Assembly: GCA_003427395.1 (NCBI GenBank)
Contig: BFEA01000074.1
Span: 265,268 to 297,426, forward strand
Reading direction: 5' to 3'
Length of the DNA: 32,159 nt
From: Chara braunii
Lineage: Eukaryota; Streptophyta; Charophyceae; Charales; Characeae
Shown here: positions 1 through 10,705 of the stretch, piece by piece
Position numbering within the stretch: the first letter of the stretch is position 1
Layout: every line of letters starts with the position of its first letter
Notes under the pieces: model-generated
Database searches by the model: none
What the model saw: only the letters and a program-made list of their open reading frames with translations
What the model was told of the DNA's origin: nothing
Translations under genes and position numbers: made by a program

Positions 1-873
1 CACCGCCACGAAAACAGTTTGTAATTGCACTCCAGGCGATCCCACGAATTCCACACATCCCTTGCCGCCCCACTGCAGTCTTGCATTCCCGAACGAGACG
101 CGATGAACAAAACAGAAAGGGGAAATAAAATAAAATAACAACAGTGTCGGGGAACAGCGGGGTTGCTGGCCCCGCGAATCGGGCCCGCCGCCGCGCCTCC
201 GAACAAAAACCGAGGGGGATAGCCTTGACGGCCTTCAACCCCATCGGTCCCTTCCGCGACGCTCCGCTTGCTGTGCTGATGCTCGCTCGCCTCGATCCCC
301 GAACCTCCGTATCATCAACCCCATGCCGTAACCTATAGGGCTAAGCCCAAGCTTGAGGCCAATGTCCGCGGAGTGCCATATCAGGCGGTGCGGCGCTGCA
401 CTCAGGGCTAGGGGAATTGGCCTGAGCCTCATCTCTGCCTACAACCGTGCGCGCGGCTGCCCAGCGTCTGCGCCGACTTACCAAATCTGTACCACGGCCG
501 CCACTTGCGCCAGTCCGCGTGCCAAGACCTACCGCAGCCACACTGTCGCCATCGTCGTTCCTCCGCCCGCACGCATAGGTCACCGGCAAGCCCAACAACC
601 AGCAAGACATTATATTTTTAATCCCTGCTTAATCAGACTATAAAATTCCTGGTCGGTGATCACGCCGACTCTTCAGTCATCAACAATTAAAAAGATCACG
701 CGCGCCTCAAATCCACGCGCCCACACACTCTTTATCCTACTCAACCATCCAGTCAACGTAAATCACAGACATCGCCGCGCCTAGCGCAGTATACTTAAAC
801 TTTAAACCAAACAATTTTCTGTTACTTGCAAAAACCCAGGGCGGATACCCTTGTAAGGGTATTCGCACCGACA
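1..873. repeat. LTR-B copy 1 (long terminal-type direct repeat, left copy, cut by window edge)
   Basis: This block is repeated at 18125-19008 with about 36 substitutions by eye (about 4%) and one 11-bp indel near 170. Both copies end at the same place in the motif CACCGACA, so the unit ends in CA as LTRs do, and the homology stops there. A perfect 8-bp hairpin (845-852 with 855-862) lies just inside the end. The unit start is not seen because the window begins at the same base that follows the scaffold gap in copy 2. Small ORFs inside it are unsupported. Many differences are C/T or G/A changes, as expected from methylation decay. I cannot see a PBS or polypurine tract at base 874, so the element class is uncertain. 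Confidence 0.8.
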
Positions 874-890
874 GCTTACCGGACCATATA

Positions 891-910
891 AAGCGACGTC
901 CCCGTCGCTT
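891..910. repeat. 8-bp hairpin next to LTR-B end
   Basis: AAGCGACG (891-898) pairs perfectly with CGTCGCTT (903-910) across the loop TCCC. Hairpins of the same size and shape occur at 29923-29942 and 30105-30124 with compensating base changes. The first two lie about 20 bp beyond an LTR-B-type terminus. Confidence 0.7.
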
Positions 911-1967
911 CGCCAAATCAGGAGGCTATAAATCCATCCACACTCCAAATGCTGACGAGAAAGGAGCCAATCCGATTAGTCGACAAACAAAGGGTAGAGG
1001 CCTCCATCAAAACATGCCTCCACTACTATATGCTGTCAGGTTTCTAACCTGGGCCTCTCACCGCCCAGAAATTACGACGCTGACCGTATAAGTTTCAAAG
1101 ACCTTCCCAATCGTTCTCTCCCCGGTCCTAGACAACCTTCGGCTTCTCGTTAGGTGCCCCTAGTCCTGACAAAAACCAGGGAAGCGAGCCTTAATCGGGA
1201 TCTTTGAAGGCATTCTCGCCTTCCTTCTCAAAAATCTCTCGCAATCAAATACTCATAAGCATATACGTATACTTAATATCCGCTCAGCTCTTTCTGCAGT
1301 TTAGTACAGAAAGGCTAGGTCTCCACCTTGGCCCACCATAGCCTGGCTGATCGGACCAGGACCACGGACCACCGTATTGTTATTTAACGGTTACACAACG
1401 ATAGGTTTTCTCCTGATAAGCATTCAATCAGGATTTCCCCCAAAAATTCTCAACCATCACTATCCCGTGGAGTAATTTCACTGGGGCGGGCAACCCCCCT
1501 TAAACTCTTACCCTGCGGTCCTGCAGCCAGGTTGCGCCGGCTAGCAATCATCCAATGGGGTTACGCCCTAGAGGTACTAACTTCTTTTCCGTTAGCTTGG
1601 CCTTTCTTCATTATGTCCCAGAACTAGCACAGGTGGTTAGACGGAACGTCGCAAAACAAAATCACAGGCCCACTGCGCGATACGCAGGGGTCCGAAGGCA
1701 TTTACCAACCCTTCCACAATAGGCATGGCATCCTTCGCACGCTCACCAACAAAATCACCGCTAGGTCCACCAGGCCGTGACCCCTGACTTGATCAGAGCC
1801 AGCAACCACCCGTCCTGATACATCATCTCGCTCTGCACTCATTGCGACCTTCTCAAACATTCCAAACAAAAGTGGCCCCTTTTCGTTAGACTTTATCACT
1901 CATCAGATAACTTACCATACCATAAATCAGTTTACTCACCTTTGAAGGTGAATCTTTCAACAACAAA
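911..1967. other. non-coding stretch, no gene seen
   Basis: No ORF longer than about 65 codons looks real on either strand. Short perfect stems occur at 1037-1051 (CAGGTT/AACCTG), 1206-1223 (GAAGGC/GCCTTC) and 1286-1310 (CTTTCTG/CAGAAAG). Individually these are near chance expectation. The segment probably belongs to the interior of the LTR-B element. Confidence 0.4.
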
Positions 1968-2118
1968 AACATCCCCTCTTTCAAAAATCCAAGGTGCTCT
2001 CATCATAAAACAAAACATCCCCCTCTTCCAAAAATCACGAGGGGTCTCATTATAACACACAACGTCACAAAACATCCCCTTCTCCAAAATCCAAGGGGTT
2101 CATTATAAAACAAACATC
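1968..2118. repeat. three degenerate ~46-57 bp tandem repeats
   Basis: Units begin with AACATCCCC at 1968, 2014 and 2071, and a truncated fourth begins at 2113. Each continues with a pyrimidine run, a CAAAAATC core, a purine-rich AAGGGG-like stretch and CATTATAAAACA. Unit lengths of 46, 57 and 42 show the array is old. No coding function is apparent. Confidence 0.65.
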
Positions 2119-2808
2119 ACTGAGAGACCATCTTATGAGTCCTCATCACAACTTAAGCAATCAATAATCAGCATGGTAAGCGTTTTGAGCCTCCTGGGCT
2201 CATAATTCTTCAAAAATCCTCACAACTTTTCACAAACAGGTTGCGCTTCCTCCCCTTATACTCTGCCGTATCAGCTGCCCGGGGGCAGGTCGCACGAGTA
2301 TACCGAGGGGTAGACAACTTTTGCTTACAATCATATTCACAGTACCCATGGCAAAATAAGATGTTTTTCACACATTGTCCACACAAACCCACCATACATC
2401 AGAGCACAACCACACATGTGAGAGAGACAAGTGATCGTCATATATAAGAATGGTCCCTGAAAAAAAACCCTTATCATAATATACACTCAGGAAAATAAAA
2501 TGTCTCATACATAAAATGTCTCTAAATCATAGCTCACTCAACTCAAGCCACACCAAACTCACGCTAACAATTATCCCTAAAATATATGTCAGATCTGTCT
2601 CTCAAAGCCAGTGTGTAGGCCACCTAAATATATACATGCCTCATCTAGATCACCCTGATCCTCAAGACCCCAGCTCAATAGGAACACCAGAGTTCAGATC
2701 TAGACCAGTAGCAATCATCAAAAGGTCCTCTAAGTCTAAGAGGGTATCACACAGAACCTAAGCTGATGCCTCACAAGATACTCGCCCACTTACATAGACA
2801 AATCGACC
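2119..2808. other. non-coding stretch downstream of the 3' ORF of element A
   Basis: For element A (minus strand) this is where 3' untranslated sequence, a polypurine tract and a 3' LTR would be expected. I see no copy of the LTR-A sequence of 12460-13082 here and no convincing purine tract. The small ORFs present are not supported. Confidence 0.4.
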
Positions 2809-2955
2809 CTACCTCCTCAACTCCTCCTGGTTTTGCCTATATAACTGAGCCCTCAGTCCATCTGCGGACTTCTCTACTATCCTACCCTGTCTATCATACA
2901 TCTTACCCCCTGCCTCTGAGACCTTCCCTTCTGCCTTATCCTCAAGGAACTCGAG

Positions 2956-2997
2956 ACAGTCCAGAGCCAGATGCACGCCCCTCTTGCAGTAGAAGCA
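2956..2997 (-). other. CCHC zinc knuckle of the 3' Gag-like ORF
   Basis: The codons read C-F-Y-C-K-R-G-V-H-L-A-L-D-C, an exact Cx2Cx4Hx4C retroviral-type knuckle. It is a different sequence from the knuckle of the main Gag at 10706-10747, so it is not a simple duplication. Confidence 0.85.
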
Positions 2998-4645
2998 TAG
3001 CTGATCAACCTTCCTCTTGAACTTCTTCATCTTGGGCTCAGGAGGTAGCGATGAAGAAGATCCTACCATAGTATTGACAACCCCCTGCTGCTCTGATTGA
3101 GGAGCTGCGGTACTAACAACCTCCTCCTGCTCTATCCCAGGAACCGATCCCCCAGACCCAGATCCAGTAGCCCAAGATCCCAATCTGCTCCTCAAATCCC
3201 CTGTCGCTGGGACGTACTCAGACGTGTCCAACCTCTGAGGTCTCCTCTCGAGTGTCTCACCTGGCACTGCCATGGGCTGCTCCTCAATCTCCTCTGGCCC
3301 ATATTCAGGCGTGCCCAACCTCTGGAGCCCGCCCTTGATGGCACCCTCCGCCTCAATCCCCATCTCTCTCTTAAGAGGCTCCTCTATCCTCTGCTAGGGT
3401 GAAAACAAACCCGCCTCCTCCTACATGGTATGGACTGCCTTAAGGAGCACGCCCATGGATCCCTCTGCTGAGCCCTGAGCCGGCTCACTACTAGATAGTG
3501 GTAGCCCCTTCTCAACTGCCAAAGGTACGACTGGGCCCGCCGCTGCTACTGGCAGCGTCGCGAGCTCGGTAGGGGCTCTGAACTCGAACGCCTCTCTCTC
3601 TGCCTGTCTCTGGGCTCTCGCCTCCTCTGGCTCCAGGATAACTCTCCCCATAGGTGGCTCCTGGCGAGGCTCTGCTGCAGATGGCTGTCCTGGTAACCCA
3701 TGTCCTGGCTGCCTCTGCTCTCCCTGCCTGCTGCTCTCTGGCTTTTCCACCTTTCCCTGGGTTTGCTGCCTCAGGCTCTTAATGATAGCTACCTGACTGG
3801 CCACCAATGCCCTGAGTTCCTGGATTTCAATTTCCATAGCCTCCAGGCGTACTCCATGGCTTGCTTCCTTCATCTTCTTCCCTGCCAGATCGCCCTCTAA
3901 TAACAAGTGCCGGTCAAAAGTTGTCTTGGGCAGAAACTTGATTTTTCGATCCAATCTTTCTTCCGCCTTTCTTGCTACCCTAAACCCGACTCTGACTGGC
4001 GAAGGAAGCTCCTCTCCTCTCTGCTCCCAGAAGTCCCTCCACATCTCAGGGATCTCCGGGGTCCTAGCTGACGCGCTGGGTGGCTGACCTGGGAGTGCTC
4101 CTGCTGCCTCCGATCTTTGCCTCTCCTGCTGCTGCTCTGGAAGCTCCCCCATTGCCTCCAACCTCTGCCTCTCTTGCCATATCTCGTCTATCCTCCTGGT
4201 TCTTCTCGCCCTCTTTTCCTCTGTTGTCTCTCCAGTTGGCGCCCTTTCCCTCGTGCGGAGGTCGACCCTCTTCGGGATCTCTTCCTCCATCTCCTTCTCG
4301 GGCTGGCACGACTCCTGGCGCGGCTCTACAGGTGCTGGCTCTTCCAGGTCTGGGTGCTCCAGGGCATGAGCTGCTAGGTGCCTGTCAATCAGGGTCAAGG
4401 CTTCTCTCCTTACAGCTGCCCTCTCCCTCCTGTTTGCTCTCCCCTCTGGCAAAGGAGCCTTTTCTGATGAAGGTAATGGGGCCTCCTCTCTCTGCAACCT
4501 CTCCTCCACCTGGCGAGTGCTCCCTGCCCGAGTCTCAAACCCACCGCTGGCGTCTGTGGGGGCGTGTCCTCTCCAACCTCTATCACTTCCTTCCCTGCAC
4601 GTCTCCCCTCGTCGCCCAGCCCTCTCTCTCGCTGAGTACCCTGGA

Positions 4646-4735
4646 CCTCCTCCCGTGACACCTCCTCTCGTGACACCTCCTCTTGTGGCACCTCCTCTCG
4701 TGGTACCTCCTCCTGTGACACCTCCTCTCGTGGCA
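4646..4735 (-). repeat. 15-bp coding minisatellite (EEV pentapeptides)
   Basis: Six consecutive 15-bp units of the type CCTCCTCTCGTGACA on the plus strand encode pentapeptides of the type (P/S)(R/Q)EEV on the minus strand inside the 3' Gag-like ORF. The units differ by one to three bases. The period preserves frame. Confidence 0.8.
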
Positions 4736-5631
4736 CCTCCTCTGCCTGCTCTCCATGCTCCTCACCCCGAGGCGACGCTCTCCACCGAGATATATCCAAA
4801 TGCGCCTCCAACTCCCTCAAGGGCCCCTAAGATGCTGGCGGCTCCTCCTGCGTGCGTGCTGGCGACCTTCTCAATCCACCCTCCGTAAACCAATGAAACT
4901 CCACTGGTCCCAACCCACACTCAGGGTATGCCCCTCGCTCCTCAGCCTCTGACTCCGGCTCCAGTTCCTCTTCTCTCCTGGCTAGGGCCTTCCGTCCTCC
5001 TCGAGATGGTCTCGCCTCCTTGGGCTCAAGGTCCCTCTGCCTCTAACTCCTCTGACGCCTCTCAATTCTGGGCTGAGGGGGCTCAGACCGTCGAAAGGCC
5101 TCTCTCAGATGTGCCCTGCAACTCTCCCAGTCCCGGGCCATGCTTCTAACCTGCCTAGCCAGTGGTCTTTTCGCCTTCCTGGTCCAGAGTGGTAACGTCT
5201 GCATCCAATCATCTCTCGGTATACCCTGCCCCTGCATGAACCACTCAAACGCGGGGATGAAGTCCGACGCATTTCCAATCTCCTGGCGGATCGGCCTGCC
5301 ATCAGGCCCCACTGGCGAGGGTCGCAGCTCCTGCATCCTCAACTCCACCTCTGACCTCGTTGTCGCCTCTCTACGGATCCGTGCGACGGGCTCCTCGAAT
5401 CTGCCGACTCCCCTCAGCCTCTCAATCCCCTGGGTCACAGTCCAACCCATACGCCGTGCATGCTCCCAAAAGCTGTCTAGGAATAGCTCGATGTCGCCAC
5501 CGTCGTACTCTAGAGTGCTCTCTCGATGGCGAGGCCCATGCCGCTCATATCCTCCTGATGCGCCCAATTGCCTCTAAGGCGGCCGTGTCCCCTTCCCTCC
5601 TCTTGGCATGGTTGTCTTCGTAAAGTCAGAC

Positions 5632-5793
5632 CTGCACAACAGGCGAAGGAGACAACAGACACACATTGGGGTAAGCAAACAGGTGATAATCAAAGCAAGC
5701 TCGAACCAGACCACACTCATACAGCATGCATCATACCTGACCTACACACCTTATTACTTCTATTCTAAAAGGCAGTCAGGTCATCTCTCTTAC
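5632..5793 (-). promoter_or_regulatory. intron-like segment with full splice signals between integrase and the 3' ORF
   Basis: On the minus strand the end of integrase contains GAG|GTAAGAG (exon end 5794, intron from 5793). A pyrimidine-rich run ending in TGTGCAG gives an acceptor at 5632. A CTTAC branch-point consensus lies about 40 nt before the acceptor (5671-5675). The predicted intron is 162 nt and removes the last four integrase codons and its stop. The 3' ORF ATG lies 22 nt beyond the acceptor. This would suit a spliced subgenomic message for the 3' ORF. Inference only; no transcript evidence. Confidence 0.45.
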
Positions 5794-6942
5794 CTCTTCT
5801 CTCGCCACAAATTTCTTCAGTCGCGTTCCAAATACCCAATCCTTCCACTCATTCCCATTTAGCTCTTCGATCTGGTATGCTCCGAAGTCTCCAACCCGTA
5901 CGATCCGGTAGGGACCTAACCACCTCTTATCGAGTTTCCTGGACCACTGCTTCTCCAAAGATGAATCATAGAGGAGCACGACGTCCCCAACTGCCAAAGG
6001 TACTTTCCTCACCCGCGCAGACTGATCCCATCGAGCCTTATCATCCATACGGTTTCTCGCCATGTGATCGGACGCCTCCTGGATCCTTGCTTCTATCGCC
6101 CCTATCTGCCACGCCCGAATATCGAGCAATTCTTTGAATGACAGGCTAACTTCCAGATCCTGGCGCCTCCATGTCTTAAGAAAGCTCTCGATAGGGAAGG
6201 TGGCGTGCCTTCCATACCACAGCGTTGCCGGTGCGTACTTGGTGGATCTTTTTACTGTAATGTTCTCGACAAAGAACGCCGCCCTTAGGTACCTTGGCCA
6301 TTGATTAGGCCTACCTTCGGTCCACTTAGCCAGGAGGCTCGTAATGGTACTATGTCCTCTCTCCACGGGATCATTTGCTTGGGAGTGCGCGACCGTGGTG
6401 TAGTTGGCTGCCACACCATACCTTGATAATAGTTCTTGTACCTCCTGGCAGGTAAACTCCGATCCCCTGTCCATTACGAATTCCCTGACGAAAGGATAGC
6501 GCAGGTAATACTCCTCGATACAGCTCACCAGGACTGACCCGGTCTTTGTGCGAATAACACGCCCGTCCACGAAGCCAGACAGGTTATCGCGCGCATCAAA
6601 GATATAGTTATAGCCCTGATCCCCAAGCGGCATAAAAAGTAGATCGAGATGCACTACAACCCCCACCTCTCGCTCTAGCCTTGAATGCAGTGGCTCTCCT
6701 TGCCTTAAACGGGATCTCTCCTGGCAAGGTACGCAAGATCGGCAGAACTTTCCGACCATGTCCATCATCCCATCCCAGTAGTACAACTCACTTATCTTGG
6801 CATACATGGCTTGTACCCTTAGATGCCCTCCTGCAATGCCATCGTGAAGCGCTGCTACGACATTGATCTGACGATTCCTACCGCAGACGACTCTCGAGGG
6901 ATTCCCCACTTCTCTTCTCATGAAAAGGTGGCCGTCTCGCAC
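5776..6942 (-). pseudogene. Ty3/gypsy integrase (uninterrupted 388-codon stretch of a dead pol)
   Basis: Integrase inserts the element cDNA into chromosomes. The N-terminal zinc-binding HHCC domain is visible (H33, H40, C70, C73). The catalytic core has D100 in VVHLDLLF, D158 in FVMDRGSEF and E194 in ANDPVERGH, with exactly 35 residues between the last two (DD35E). A GPY/F-type module sits near residues 343-345 (RWLGPYRIV), followed by a conserved C-terminal stretch ending in TGA. This is the best-preserved piece of element A and has normal length. It is separated from the upstream linker by an in-frame TAG at 6952, so it cannot be made from the polyprotein without readthrough. Residue numbers count from the first in-frame M after that stop, which is not a true start. 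Confidence 0.92.
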
Positions 6943-6951
6943 TAAGTAGCG

Positions 6952-7602
6952 CTACAGCATCCTCTGAGCCCTATCGCTTGCATCCCTTAGCCGCATTTCG
7001 CAGGACAGAAGAAGTCCCAGCTCTAGGTAGATCCCATCATACTCCTCTGCACGAAAGACCTCCTTAACCTCCCCCTCCTCGAACTCGTCGTCCTGGCTCT
7101 CGGGCACTTCGTCCACATTCCCTGTCGGGTTCAACGATCCTGACTGGTCGAGGCTTTCCTGCAACAACGTGTTGACCAGGAGGTACATTCCTCCCATCAG
7201 GTCCTCATGTCGTTCTACCTGGCCTGGTCCCTCCTCGATCGTCCTCATGTTCTCCACCAGACTATGCGAACTGGCCAGCGCCAACTCCATCATCCACTGA
7301 ACATCCTTACCACCCCAGGGATCCTCTTCTTCGAATTCTTCGAAGGGTTTAAGGACTAGCTCGACCCTCCTTTCATACTCATTCGGCGCTTGCCAGATAG
7401 GATAACCTACACAGCTGGGCACTCGCGGCGACCACTTGTTGATGTGGAGACGAACATCTTCTTCCTGATCCAGAAATCCATCAACTGGGGGCGTATTCTC
7501 TACTGCCTCCCCTTCCTGTTTATCCCACTTGATCCGACTCAGCCCGTCCGCCCGGTTCTCCGTTCCAATTCGAAATTGAACATCCAGATGAAAGTCAACC
7601 AT
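6952..7602 (-). pseudogene. Pol linker between RNase H and integrase
   Basis: The frame continues from RNase H after a frameshift near 7560-7575, as shown by the Ty3 hallmark NRADGLSRI (ADxLSR motif) at its start. The rest is an acidic, low-identity connector of about 190 residues without a recognisable domain, unusually long for this position. It ends in an in-frame TAG at 6952 followed directly by the integrase zinc-binding region in the same frame. Confidence 0.75.
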
Positions 7603-7988
7603 CTGACAACCGTCAAATCCGATGGAACATAATTCCTTAGAGAGTAGGCCAGGGCGGTCGGATCCACTCTCAAAATAAACCTCCTGCCGAAGATGTAGTT
7701 CCGGAAGATTCGTAGACAGTGGAGGACGACAAGGGTCTCCCTCTTGAACTGAGAGTAGTTCCTCTCGGTCGTACAGAGAGTCCGACTCTCAAATCTCAAG
7801 GACCTCTCCTTTCCCTCATTGTCTGCCTGAATCAGAACTCCTCCTAAGACAGTTGGCCCCGCATCTGTTTCGACTATGAAGGGTCGTGTTTCCGTGGCAT
7901 CATAATCTGGCGCTCCTAACACCAACCCTCCTTCTCGAAATTCCTCCTTCATCTTAGCCACCACCTCTTCTTGTTCTTCACCCCAAAC
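7539..7988 (-). pseudogene. Ty3/gypsy RNase H domain
   Basis: RNase H removes the RNA strand during reverse transcription. The acidic residues appear in order: D of FIVETDAGPT, E of YSQFKRETLVV and D of LRVDPTAL, using the usual Ty3 spacing. The domain is in the same frame as the RT segment and is cut from it by a TAG at 7989-7991. At its 3' end the frame changes near 7560-7575 before the ADGLSR motif. The IFGRRFILRVDPTAL block is the conserved connection region. Not functional as it stands. Confidence 0.88.
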
Positions 7989-8618
7989 CTATTCCTGGTC
8001 CTGACGAACTAACTTCCTCAGATGTTCAGTCTTAGCGGCAAAGTTCTTGACAAAGGCCCTCCAAAATCCACACGTACCAAGGAAGCTCCTGACATCAGTT
8101 ATTGAGTGGAACGGAACCGGCCACTCAGTAATTTTGTCCGTCTTCTTCACACCCGGCCTTCGGCCCTTCTCGCTGCATACGAACCCCAAAATAGTCGCTT
8201 CCCTCATGCAGTGTCTGGATTTGGCCCCGCTTGCCGTGAGATTATGCTCCTCGAGCAGGCTCAGGACCTTTTCGGGGTCCTGGATGTGCTTCCAAACAAA
8301 GCGCCTCACCCCTGGTGAGACTTCGTCGCTCTCTTTAACCGCTGGCCCCTTCACTGCCCAATCGTCGATGTATGGCTGTGTGATATGGGGCCTGACTGAC
8401 TGCATAGCCCGAATCATGGCCCGTTGGACCATTGCTACCGCATTGGTCCACCCTTGTGGGGCGACGTTCATGTGGATTAACCCTCGAGGCGTGTGCATAG
8501 CCGTCGCAAGCCTGTCCGGCGGGTTGACTAAGAACTGATCATATCCTGAGTAAAGGTCTATAAGCGAGATTATAGGCCTTCCAGCACAGGATTCTGACAG
8601 CGCGTCTGCATTAGGCAA
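7989..8618 (-). pseudogene. Ty3/gypsy reverse transcriptase palm and thumb
   Basis: This segment copies element RNA into DNA in intact relatives. Motif A is SLIDLYSGYDQF (catalytic D21 of the segment). Motif B is APQGWTNA where many Ty3 elements have LPFGLTNAP. Motif C is YIDDWAVKG (residues 83-86 YIDD). Further on, LGFVCSEKG and RSFLGTCGFWRAFVKNFA match the thumb region of Ty3 RTs. A frameshift at about 8612-8622 separates it from the RT fingers, and a TAG at 7989 separates it from RNase H. Confidence 0.92.
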
Positions 8619-9450
8619 TCAGCATCCCGCACGGTCACCTCATTCAACCTCTGCAAATCTTGCACCCACCGCAGCGTCCCGTTAGGCTTGATGAAGCAGA
8701 ACTACGGGGACGCATACAGTCCACTCGAATAGTCGGCGACGTGCGTACGTATCTTGCCGTCGAGGTAGTCCACCACCTTTTTTTCCTCGTCAGGATTAGG
8801 ATATCGCGCCCCTCTCATGTTCCAAGGTTCGTGTGGCACGGTATGGATGTGGATCATAGGTATCTTGTTCACATCCAGCCTGCCACGCTCCTCGTCGCTA
8901 AACGCATAGGCGTGATGCCTCCTTTTCATCAACTCCACCATCAACGTTCGCTCCTGAGGCAGTAGGAAGTCAGGTTCCCCTATAATCAACTTTCCCTCGT
9001 TCCCTTCGTTGATACGACATGGCCCTGCTAGAGCACTCTCCCTCATTCGCCGTATCAACCCTCGTTCCCTCTCGTAGTATGCTTCCTCATCTTTTGTAAC
9101 GAGGATGAGAACCGGGCGACACTTCTTATCTGCCGTCTTGTACCGCCTTTGGGAACCCTGCTTGAGCCGCTCCCTAAAAAAGGCCGACTCACAGATTGCG
9201 CCTGCGCTGATGCGGGGCTCCTCCCGCCGCCCGGAAACCGATATACCAGCTCCAACCTTCCTGCGTCGGGGCATTCCAGAACTTTCTCCCTCAAGGCTTG
9301 GATGGCATCCGGATCCGCCATCTCATGTGCGGCCACCGAGTCCATGACCTTTTCGACGTCCGATAGGCTAAGAGAAAATGCCTTCACCTCCTCTTCTCCT
9401 TCCGGCTCTGCCCGAAGCCTTCGGCGCTCGCCCTCCGATTCTTCGATCGT
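8612..9450 (-). pseudogene. Pol segment before RT plus RT fingers
   Basis: The first part (about 9450-9230) is an acidic spacer including AHEMADPDAIQALREKVLE. After a frameshift near 9225-9235 it continues into the region before RT and the RT fingers: IPMIHIHTVPHEPWNMRGAR and YPNPDEEKKVVDYLDGKI correspond to the conserved peptide before RT motif 1. FIKPNGTLRWVQDLQRLN is RT motif 1-2. A TAG at 8702-8704 replaces what is normally tryptophan in ASP(W)FCFIKP, a G-to-A change on this strand. The upstream edge near 9450 is a rearrangement breakpoint, since the protease that should precede it is on the other strand. Confidence 0.82.
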
Positions 9451-9987
9451 ACGCGGTTCAGTTGGAAGAGGGGTTTGATGTAGAGCGGGTGATCGACAGA
9501 CTGCTAGAAGGGCATAATGATCTCATGACCCTGAAGGAGATCCTGGCGTCAGCCTCGCGGCTCCGCGATGAATTGAAAGGGAGGTTGTCACGGCGCCTCG
9601 TGCCCAACGTTCATCTGGGCACGATCCTGCCCAAGGAGGCAGAGTGGGCAAAATCATGCACACAGTGGATTTGGTGGTAAAGGGCTCCAAGTGTGCGGCA
9701 ATGGTGGACACCGGGGCCGAAATGAATATTATTCGGGAAGCGGACGCAATCAAATCCGGGCTGGATATAGACCGTTCTGACTGCGGTATTCTGCATGGAG
9801 CCAGCTGTAAGGCCGTGTTTTGCGGGACAGCCTCGAATGTGCTCATCGAGGTTGAAAAGGTGAAGGTCAGGGCATGCTTCTTTATAATGTCGGACGTGGA
9901 TCATTGAATCGTCCTGGGGAGATCGTTCCTAAGTAGGATAGAGACCGTGATGTTCAACAAGCATGACGGGACTCTAATCCTCTTCCT
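9451..9987 (+). pseudogene. retropepsin (aspartic protease) segment in inverted orientation
   Basis: Retropepsin cleaves the Gag-Pol polyprotein. The plus strand reads EEGFDVERVIDRLLEGHND, then PKEAEW, a frameshift near 9640, and then a protease with the catalytic motif MVDTGAEMNII (D22-T-G). It ends with a TGA at 9905-9907 and then IVLGRSFL, the C-terminal LGR motif, and FNKHDGT. It is plus strand whereas Gag on its right and RT on its left are minus strand. The order Gag-protease-RT would be normal if this ~0.52 kb block were turned round. An 8-bp inverted repeat GGAAGAGG/CCTCTTCC lies at 9464-9471 and 9979-9986. Confidence 0.88.
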
Positions 9988-10705
9988 GGCGCAGCCTCTC
10001 GTCTTCTTTCTCTTCATCATCGTCATCCTCCACTTCCACGGCCTCCTTTCTTTTTCCTGGCTCCTGCTCCCTCCTTGGAGGTTCTTGGCTGGCGCTGGCT
10101 CTGGCTTGACTTCTCGTTCGTGCTGCCTGCGCCAGCCGGGCCTGCGGAGTGAGGGGTCTCCCCATCATTCCCGATTGTGGGCACGATCCCACCACGTTTA
10201 CTCCGGGTCGCCCAGGCGCTGATTCCGGACCAGAGTCGTAGAGGAACACCTTGGGGATGCTAGACTTCTATTTCCTCATTTCCTCACATAGGCCCACCAA
10301 CTTCTGTTGGTACCTCCCCATTTTATCCAGTAGGTCCTCCATTTTCCCCAACAAGACGGACGGAGGTTCCATTCTTTCTTCCTCATTCTCGTCATCTGAC
10401 TCGATGATTATGGACCCTTCCCTCTTACTTCCTCCTCGCAGCCCTTGAGTCACTTCCTCTACCCCAATCGGTGGTTCTTCCTTTTCCTGCCATAACCTGA
10501 ATTCCTCTATCCCCACCGACGGTCCTTTCTTCTCCTGCCATAGCCTGAACATGGCAGGGGGTGGCGGCCCAGCTGCCGCCCTTCGTTGGGCTTCCGCCCT
10601 CACTCCTCAAAGCCTTCTGTCAATGACCTCCCCCAACTGATCGTAAATGTTCCCATCCATAGTGGAGGAAATCAGCCCGCTCCTCTCGTCTTCCCGTCTT
10701 ATATT

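Larger units (their letters stand above)
2809..5609 (-). pseudogene. second Gag-like ORF in the env position of element A, decayed
   Basis: This reading frame follows integrase on the same strand and starts best at the ATG at 5607-5609, just after a splice-acceptor-like site. An N-terminal part (5567-5043) has a Gag-like helical stretch including FLDSFWEHARRMGW. A long charged region follows, rich in E, R and Q and likely coiled coil (about 3421-4509). The C-terminal part carries a CCHC zinc knuckle (2956-2997: CFYC, then H and C with Cx2Cx4Hx4C spacing). In-frame TAG codons at 5574, 5043, 4827, 3421 and 3394 and a frameshift near 4510-4540 break it. A TAG at 2809 may be the natural end. There is no signal peptide or membrane segment, so it is not an envelope protein. 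Role inferred: accessory nucleic-acid-binding or structural protein. Alternatively it is the Gag of a second, truncated element fused here. Confidence 0.7.

Noticed and set aside
341-610. Minus-strand ORF shared by both LTR-B copies (MSCWLLGL...)
   Set aside because: Conserved only as far as the LTR DNA itself; no domain and no sign of selection on codons by eye.
4080-4658. 192-codon plus-strand Leu/Pro/Ser-rich ORF
   Set aside because: Antisense shadow of the charged region of the 3' Gag-like ORF.
8047-8538. 163-codon plus-strand ORF
   Set aside because: Antisense shadow of the RT palm, whose catalytic motifs are on the minus strand.
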